A stretch of DNA of 64,000 bases, from NCBI GenBank assembly GCA_965178125.1, contig OZ237756.1, positions 496,001 to 560,000 of the forward strand, read 5' to 3'. The notes below the pieces were generated by a model. The model saw only the letters and a program-made list of their open reading frames with translations. It was not told where the DNA came from and searched no databases. The position numbers and the translations under genes were made by a program. Numbering within the stretch: position 1 is the stretch's first letter; each line of letters opens with the position of its first letter. Origin of the DNA: Bilabrum cf. latius. Its lineage: Eukaryota > Bigyra: Bicosoecida > Bigyra > Bicosoecida. Shown here piece after piece: positions 56,963-64,000 of this stretch.

Positions 56963-58834
56963 TCACCACGGCTTCCCGAATGGTACGGACACTAGGGCTA
57001 CATCTCCGTACTCCTAGTCCTGGTTGCCAGCATTGAGGAAATTGAAGAAGTCGGTTGCGATCCCATCCTCATTCCGCAGCATCTTCAGCGCACTCAGCGC
57101 ACTCATCGAGATAGTTAGGATGTCATTAGGTCCCCCAGCATTGATACTCGGACGCTTCGTGACACCTGCTTGCAGTACATACCTCTTCTGCAGCCAAGCT
57201 AGGATTTTGAGGTCAGAAGGCAAGGACCCCGTGGAAGGGCGCTCACCAGATCCGGCCATTTGCATCCTGCACAGCAAGATGCTTGTGTATTGGACATGGG
57301 CACCGGCGCCATTCATTCGAATGAGGTCCGACAGGGGCTGCCTGATGTCAGGAGTCATCATTTTCATCACGTCCTTTGCCGACATCCTAAGCTCGTACCG
57401 GATGCCTCCGCTTGTGATGCGGCGCGCACGGCGCACGTCTACTCCTTCATGCTGCAGCTAGTGCTGGATTTCAGACGGGTCCACAAGCCGGATCTTGCCT
57501 GCGGAAGGGATGTGAGGAATGCACTGCACGAACAGATCGCTCGGCGGGTCGTAGACTTCCGAGTCGGACGATACACCGCCCATTCGATCCCCTGGTTTAC
57601 CTGCCTTGCGAAGCCTAGTCCGGCGTGGAGGGTCCGCGTGGCCTGCTCCACCTGTCGCGGGCCCTGGATCGCTGCCGCCGCTAGCGCCTTGCCCAGCAAG
57701 AGCCACTGTCATGGTGTCGAGGCCCTCATCTTCCTCCGAATCAGATCCGTCCACGCTCGCACCAGGGCCCGGGTTCAGCGATTGACCTGTGCTAGAGCCT
57801 GCCGAGGCGCTCGTTGTGCCCGTATCTTTGCTCGCATGGCTCGTTCCTGCGGTAGGCCCTACTGATAGGTCGGTGCCACGGAGAGCAGCGGCTGTTCCTT
57901 CTCCCTCCCTTCCTGCAGGTTCAGCACTCGGTTCGTCTCTGCTGGGCTTACCAATGGCCTGCTAGAGCATGTCAATAAGCTAGAAAGCGAGGTACGACCA
58001 AGACTGAAATTCGCCTCGGGCAACCCTACCGGTACCTGCTGACGCAGTGCGTCCGGAGTGGGTTGCTCGGAGTGCAGCTACCTTCTTCCGCAGGTCATGT
58101 GTGCCCTCCGGCGATGCGATGATATGCACTAATTGATGTAACTTGTCAATGGGGTCCGATGCAGACATCCCGATCAGTGCTGCCCAGTCTTCTGGCCCGG
58201 CCGGCATCGGATGCCCGCTTACTGACAGCAGTGCTGCTGCTTTCTTGGCCAGCCCGGGGAGACCTTCGATGCGCTGCCCTTTTCCAGTGGCCTCTACATT
58301 TGCATTCCAGATAGTGTTAGACAAGAACCGCAGTAGACCAGCAGTGGCCATGTGTGGCCTTGCCGTCCCATCCTTGATTGCATCCTGCTCTGCCTCATAG
58401 ATCGCAAGCGCCATCTCTGCAATTTTGTCGCCTTCTGCGTCGTGATAGAAGAGCAGAACTGACCAAAATTGCAATCTTTTAAATAAACTGGTTTAACTAG
58501 ATGAATGGTAGATGCCATGAATGCTGTACTTACCAGCCGTTTTCAGCGACGAATCTTCAGAGTCCCTTGCTTTGCCAACCGCCTCAGAAAAGGCAGCTGC
58601 GGTTTGGCCGATCACAGTAGGTTCTCCAGCCGGATATACCAGCTCGAAGTGTCCTGCTGGGTTCCATGCTAGCCACGTTTCGCCTTGTTTGGCGACGTGG
58701 CGCGTCATTTCGCCAGCTGCTGCAAGGTCCAATTGGTGGCGCCGCTCACGCCGGGTGAACCTTGCCATTGTATCGATTGATTGAACTTCAACCAACAGCA
58801 TCCCGAGCACCAACGCGCTAGCCTGCGCGAGCAT
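56963..58834 (-). CDS. B1: predicted secreted protein of a divergent B/A gene pair
   Basis: Exon 1 58834-58534, exon 2 58434-56963; the 99-nt intron (GTAAGT...CGCAG) is in phase 1. 590 residues with TAG as Gln, stop TGA. The N-terminus MLAQASALVLGMLLVEVQS is a signal peptide, followed by a block almost identical to B2 (RRERRHQLDLAAAGEMTRHV, then AWNPAG). After the intron come a helical region (GDKIAEMALAIYEAEQDA), a Ser/Gly/Asp-rich linker, SSDSEVYDPPSD, and a compact C-terminal domain (SALSALKMLRNEDGIATDFF). No known family is recognised. Past the first 60 residues, B1 and B2 share only scattered similarity, mostly in the ALAIY and the SALxALxML segments, although their 5' ends are near-identical DNA. 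Confidence 0.78.
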
Positions 58835-59111
58835 TGTGGCTGTAAGCTACCGAGAAAATGTCGCATTCGATCGGTCCCGGCGGAAAACTCGAAATTGAAA
58901 CTCTCTCTCCAGTGGTGGTGCCTCACGAGCGAACCTTCCCAGCAAATCGGTGAACCCTCTCCACCGGTCGAAGCAAATTGTCTTGGATCACGCAAACATG
59001 CCACACACTCTGACCGACACAGGCATGACTTCAAATGCATAGCAACTGTTAATGCGTGTCCTTGATGGTTAGCTAGATTGCTCAGAACTGCAAACGCTGT
59101 TCAGCAAACCG
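58835..59111. promoter_or_regulatory. Bidirectional promoter of the B1/A1 pair
   Basis: 277 bases between the two start codons, and 277 in the other copy (62465-62741). By eye I count eight differences. Near-identity runs on into both first exons. No obvious TATA box; it contains ACCGGT-type and CAGCAAACCG words just before the A start. Confidence 0.85.
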
Positions 59112-60430
59112 ATGGGCAAGCTTGTGGCTACTACGGCAATAAATCGGTCATATATGAGGCCAGGAAAACATCACCGAGCTCGCTGGAATCTTTGGCAGGA
59201 CTCTTGGGGCGGTTTGCCAGATCATCGACCGCTCTTTGATTTTCCAGCAGAGTACAGGGCGTATGCTCTTCCAGTCGTGTTGGGAAGATGTTCATGTGAT
59301 ACGCTTCTCCGATTGCTACAAGCCGGCAGCCCTCCCGAGTCCACGGATATTCTGGACGTGTATGACTATTCGGCAAAGAATATACCTCTAGTAAGATCTT
59401 TTCGCAGCCAGGTATGCTGAAGCCACGGTCGCCAATCACTGCTTAAGTGCAACTCCAGCTTTGACAGCTCGCAGTACGATCAGCTCAAGTTTTTCCGATG
59501 CCCGATGGTAAGGTGCATTCGGGAATGCCTCAGTAATGAGCTGGAGCTGCTTCTCTTCTTTGCCAATGGGTACCCACGGCGTCACCAGCAGTTTAAAGGA
59601 GTGAGTTTGACACGCTGATGGCTCGAGAAATGCAGTTACGACGCAATTCATTGTGTTCAGGCATTGAGCTTGTACCTTACTATTGTATGCAGGCTATCCG
59701 CTCCCGTCGGATCATACGGACATTTCAGTACGACTCTGTGATCAGGCGGGACTCACCCGGGCAACGATCCGACCGGAGCATCGGATCGGACCAGCACTGG
59801 AGGCGTTGCATTGTTCCGTTGCTGCACGCTGGTATGCCCATTGCGCGTGATTTCATCGTTGGAGACACGTATGAGCTGTTGTGCGACGCGTGCCACCTCC
59901 AGGATGTCACCGGTATTACCTTCGATGACCAATTGGAAGGTGCCATGCAACACCCAGACACGTGGCTCCGCACATTGTTTCAGAGACTCAAGCCCGAACA
60001 GCTGAAAGGAGTGCAGTACTACAACCCATTCAGGAAGCCCATGCGTCACATGTTACATTGGCGAAGGGCTGTGGAGGCCAGAAGAGACGCGGGCATGGTG
60101 TTCTAGGCAGCTGCAGAGGGCAGGCCCATGGAGCTGGCCAGGAGGCTGAGGCTGGGCAAGCTCAGGGGCGGGCACATCCGGTCAGGAGAGATTACCATTG
60201 GGAGTGCAGTGCAAGGAGGATACAATGCGCTGACGGCGGCATGCGCTCGTGGGCACGGGGCCTGCGTGCGTGTGCTTGCCGACGGGCTGCTGGATGCAGA
60301 CGAGTACGTGAAGGGTCGGGATGGTGGTGGGAGGGGCTGCTGGGAGGTGGCTGTGGGGGATGCGGTGGGTGTGCTGGAGGAGATCCGTGAGGATCCATGG
60401 ATGCTATGCGGGGACTTGCCGGAAGTTTAA
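59112..60430 (+). CDS. A1: ankyrin-type protein of the B/A pair
   Basis: Three exons, all phase 0: 59112-59390, 59475-59600 and 59693-60430; 380 residues, stop TAA. Introns are 84 and 92 nt. The first exon starts MGKLVATTAINRSYMRPGK and has a degenerate ankyrin-like unit (VLGRCSCDTLLRLLQAGSPP). Exon 2 encodes YDQLKFFRCPMVRCIRECL. Exon 3 has a variable part (RRIIRTFQYDSVIRRDSPGQ), then the conserved end: GVQYYNPFRKPMRHMLHWRR, RDAGMVF, TAG-Gln, AAAEGRPMELARRLRLGK and an ankyrin repeat. The codon before LKGVQYY is CAG here (59999) but TAG in A2. No signal peptide, so A is probably cytoplasmic while B is secreted or membrane-routed. Confidence 0.82.
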
Positions 60431-60598
60431 CTAGGGCCTGACAGCCGGTCTCTGCACCAGTGTCTATAGTCAATGTTCTCGTGGCGCTGACGAAGCTCTC
60501 AAAGATGAAGTTGGATCATGCTGACTAACTGCAAAGGACGGTCCTACAAATTGCGCTGCATCCGCAATGACCTCCTTTGGACCTCAACACAAGAGATC

Positions 60599-62464
60599 AC
60601 ATCGGATTCTCAGCCGGCACAGACTCAAGAACCGCCTATCCCTCACGAAAACTCAAGAATCGAAGAAACTTGCTTGCGATGCCCCTGGCGTTCTGCAGCA
60701 TCCTCAGTGCGTTCAGCGGACTCATGCTAATTTCGATGATACCGCTGTGCTTGCCGGCATTGGAAATCGGTACTAGCTTGATCTTTGCCTTGATCTTTCG
60801 TCTGCCAAACCACTCTTGTATCTTGGCTGCAGCAGCATCGGTTGGGGCGAAGACGACTTTCTTTGGACTCGCTTTCACCTTCTTGAGCAGCAAAGTGCTA
60901 CAGAACTCAACACTGCCACCGTCTGAGGCGTATCCGAGCTCTGCCAGGAACTCGCGCTTGGGCGCCTTCTGCATGAGGGCCTCCAGTTGTTTGTCTTCCA
61001 TGCTGATCTCGAATGGATGGTGTGGGCCGTCCAGGCCACGTACCCTGCGCACCTCGAAGCCTCTGTGCTCCAGCCACGACCTGATCCCTGCCGCTGTTGT
61101 TGGCTTCTTGCCACCACTAGCGCCGGCGCGCGGGCGCCACCACGCGTACACCGAGCCTGGCACCGCGTACCTCTCCGAGTCGGTTGATTCCCCCCTCACT
61201 GAGATCTCTGGCCCACCAGCGCCCCGGAGTCGGGGCTCGTCTTGCGATACAGCCTCCCCGGCTGTTGGCATGTAATATGATTCGATGCCCTTCCCGCCCA
61301 TGCTGTTGAATTCTCCTTCTTCCGAGCTAGAGCCGTCCATGCTCGCCGCTGCGTCTGTGTCTTGGGCTTGCTCTCCTCCTCCCTGTGTCGAGCTGCTCCC
61401 TGAGTCCACCACTCTGGGACCCTTGGCATGCTCAGTTGCACCTCCCTCTGCAGCGGTAGTCCCTCTTTTTATATCGCTCGCTTGGCGGTCATCGGGGCGG
61501 ACCGAGAAGGGTGTAGATCCGGCTCCTGCTTCCTCGCCTGCCCCTGCTCCTTTCGCGTCGAGTAAACTCCTTGCAGCTTCGACATCCACTGTGCCGAGCT
61601 TGTCTAAAAGCCAGAACGCGAGGGTAGCCGACTAACGCCACCGCTTTGCATCGCCGGTGACACTGGGCGATCCTGTCGAGCCCGTCCTAAAGCTCATATC
61701 CATGACTTGCATTACCTCATGTAGCCGACCCCGGGACTCTCCTGACGCGGATGCCGTTTGCAGATTGATAAACCTAGTGAGAGGGTCGGTGCCAGTGACT
61801 TTGAGCTGTGCCACGAGTAGATCCGGCCCGGACTACATCGGTTGAACACTAGGTGATGTCAATGCCGCAGAAGCCCGGGCCAACTCGTGAAGCCCACCAA
61901 TGCGGTGCCCCATTCGAGTTACTAGTGTGTCTGCAGCTTGTAGAGTATCAGACACAAAGTGAAGTAAGCCAGCTGTTTCAATATACGGAATGGGAGTGCC
62001 CATCTATGCTGCCTTGTGATCTGCTCTATAGATCGCAAGTGCACTGGCGGCGATTTCATCTCCAGCTGCGATGAATGAGAGGATTTGTGCAAAGTTTTAC
62101 GGCAACTTGATCGCAAAGTCAGTTTCAGTAGGAGCCAAACCATCAACGTAGCAATACACTTACATTGTGCTCGCACTGGTTCGTCCTCAGCCTCCAATGC
62201 CGCACCAACAATCCTTTGGAAAGCTGCTGGATTCGGGTCAATGGCGGTATCTTCACCATCAGCTGAAATGAGGCTGAAGTATCCTGCTGGGTTCCATGCT
62301 AGCCACGTTTTGCCTTGTTTGGCGACGTGGCGCGTCATTTCGCCAGCTGCTGCAAGGTCCAATTGGTGGCGCCGCTCACGCCGGGTGAACCTTGCCATTG
62401 TATCGATTGATTGAACTTCAACCAACAGCATCCCGAGCACCAGCATGCTAGTCTGCGCGAGCAT
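60599..62464 (-). CDS. B2: predicted secreted protein, tandem copy of the B/A pair
   Basis: Exon 1 62464-62164, exon 2 62067-60599; the 96-nt intron (GTAAGT...CGCAG) is in phase 1. 589 residues with TAG as Gln (for example 61810s, 61632, 60636), stop TGA. The N-terminus is MLAQTSMLVLGMLLVEVQS, a signal peptide. The first exon matches B1 closely up to AWNPAG, then diverges. Exon 2 keeps the helical GDEIAASALAIYRAD segment, has an acidic Ser/Gly linker with ESTDSERYAVPGSVYAWW, and a C-terminal domain with KVVFAPTDAAAAKIQEWFGR and SPLNALRMLQNARGI, which aligns with the end of B1. The similar length and equal intron phase support duplication followed by fast change. Confidence 0.78.
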
Positions 62465-62741
62465 TGTGTCTGTAAGCTACCGAGAAAATGTCGCTTTCGA
62501 TCGGTCCCGGCGGAAAACTCGAAATTGAAACTCTCTCTCCAGTGGTGGTGCCTCACGACCGAACCTTCCCAGCAAATCGGTGAACCCTCTCCACCGGTCG
62601 AAGCAAATTGTCTTGGATCACGCAAACACACCAGACACTCTGACCGACACAGGCATGACTTCAAATGCATAGCAACTGTTAATGCGTGTCCTTGATGGTT
62701 AGTTAGATTGCTCTGAACTGCAAACGCTGTTCAGCAAACCG
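62465..62741. promoter_or_regulatory. Bidirectional promoter of the B2/A2 pair
   Basis: Same length as 58835-59111 and differing at about eight positions, most of them clustered near 62630. Confidence 0.85.
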
Positions 62742-64000
62742 ATGGGCAAGCTTGTGGCTACTACGGCAATTAATCGGTCATATATGAGGCCAGGGAAGCG
62801 GTATCATGCCCACGGCGATCTATGGTGGGAATCTATGGGTAGTATGCCAGACAATAGGCCGAATCACGATTTTGCATCTTCGTACAAAGCATATGCTCTT
62901 CCCGTGATGCTTGGTCGATGTTCGAGCAGCATCGTACATCGCGTGTTGAAGGCCGGTAGCCCTGCAGAATCCACGGATGCCCTGGATGTCCATGATTTTA
63001 TTGCAGCGAACGTACCGCTTGTAAGTTGAAGTTCCCGAAGGTCTGGACAATAGCCATGTTTTGCGAATAGCTGTCAAACTGCAACTATGCTAGCTATGTA
63101 TCACTTTTTCGGAATGCAGTACGAACAGCTTAAGTTTTTTAGGTGCACGATGGTACGATGCATTCGAGAATGCTTGCCAGATGAGCTGGAGCTACTTGTC
63201 TTCTTCGCCGCGGCAAGCCCGCGACGGCAATTCCTGACGAGCGTGAGTTCCACACAGCACTTCCTCTTTATACTACCTATCATGCGCTGTTCAATCACAT
63301 GGCTGCTACTCAAAGCTGCACGCAGCCCCTACGCTCCCGTAGGATCATTAGGACCTTTCAAGACTGGGAATTCGACTGGCGCGATCATCCTGGGCAGAGG
63401 TCTGTGGGCACCTTGGGATGGAGGAGACTTTGGAGACTTTGCATTGTGCCCCTGCTCCATGCCGGGATACCCATGCCTCCTGACTTTGACCATAAAACGG
63501 ATGGCTTATTCAAGGATGGAAGCTCTCTTTGGAGAGTCACGGGCGTCACGCTCGAAGATGAATACAATGGTCTAATGTTTGACCCAACTACGTGGCTCCG
63601 CACCTTGTTTCAGCGACTCACGCCCGAGTAGCTGAAAGGAGTGCAGTACTACAACCCATTCAGGAAGCCCATGCGTCACATGCTCCACTGGCGAAGGGCT
63701 GTGGAGGCCAGAAGAGACGCGGGCATGGTGTTCTAGGCAGCTGCAGAGGGCAGGCCCATGGAGCTGGCCAGGAGGCTGAGGCTAGGCAAGCTCAGGGGCG
63801 GGCACATCAGCCTGGGGCAGATTACCATTGGGGGTGCAGTGCAAGGAGGATACAATGCGCTGACGGCGGCATGCACTGGTGGGCACGGGGCCTGCGTGCG
63901 TGTGCTTGCCGACGGGCTGCTGGATGCAGACGAGTACCTGAAGGGTCGGGATGGTGGTGGGAGGGGCTGCTGGGAGGTGGCTGTGGGGGATGCGGTGGGT
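62742..64000 (+). CDS. A2: ankyrin-type protein, tandem copy, cut by the right edge
   Basis: Exons 62742-63020, 63120-63242 and 63326 to beyond 64000, all phase 0. It starts MGKLVATTAINRSYMRPGK like A1. The middle of exon 1 and the first part of exon 3 differ strongly from A1 (TFQDWEFDWRDHPGQRSVG), whereas exon 2 (YEQLKFFRCTMVRCIREC) and the ankyrin end are near-identical. TAG occurs at 63629 (CAG in A1) and again after AGMVF as in all family members. The last repeat reaches GCWEVAVGDAVG at the window edge; about 22 residues should remain outside. Confidence 0.82.

Overview
The window comes from the nuclear genome of an unidentified microbial eukaryote. The flanks (1-12180 and 29474-64000) are GC-rich and carry spliced eukaryotic genes with short GT-AG introns (about 80-210 nt): a P4-ATPase, CLP1, CHMP1, a p24/TMED protein, PTEN, a PP2C phosphatase and an RBM39-type splicing factor. 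Both host and viral genes read correctly only if TAG is glutamine and just TAA and TGA stop. Examples are the P4-ATPase phosphorylation loop, the PP2C core, the active site of the viral protease, and a codon that is CAG in one ankyrin paralogue and TAG in its neighbour. With TAG read as Gln, dozens of apparent fragments fuse into full-length genes. I cannot name the lineage; UAG=Gln with UAA and UGA kept as stops is rare among nuclear codes.

Layout. 1-4077 P4-ATPase (-, cut by the left edge); 4568-5428 ankyrin gene (-); 6853-8669 CLP1 (+); 8749-10504 unknown protein (-); 10587-11972 secreted sialidase-like protein (+); 12181-29473 a complete AT-rich integrated virus; 29672-32438 a divergent gene pair (B0/A0); 32621-33549 CHMP1 (-); 34298-37498 coiled-coil protein (-); 37892-39359 TMED (-) divergent from PTEN (39742-44169, +); 44368-53448 a giant PP2C protein (-) divergent from RBM39 (53897-56068, +); 56963-60430 and 60599-64000 two tandem copies of a B/A divergent gene pair.

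The virus is a Polinton-like/virophage-like element of about 17.3 kb. It has terminal inverted repeats of about 955 bp, a 5-bp target duplication (ACAGC), a chromodomain integrase, SF3 helicase, family B DNA polymerase, packaging ATPase, adenain-type protease, candidate major and minor capsid proteins, and small accessory genes. Nearly all genes have a TCTATAGTA-like box just before the ATG. Most structural-side genes run leftwards and the replication genes rightwards. The virus shares the host's altered code, so it is adapted to this host or to close relatives.

The least explained host content is the B/A modules and the short DNA words. Each module is a predicted secreted B protein transcribed away from an ankyrin protein A. 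Two modules share an almost identical 277-bp intergenic promoter and near-identical A 3' ends, while their middles are divergent. Separately, a set of short, often palindromic words (for example GTGTGACGAGTG, more than 20 copies) is scattered through host exons in different frames and strands and is absent from the virus. I saw no rRNA, tRNA or CRISPR array. Coordinates were worked out by eye and may be off by a base or two at splice sites.
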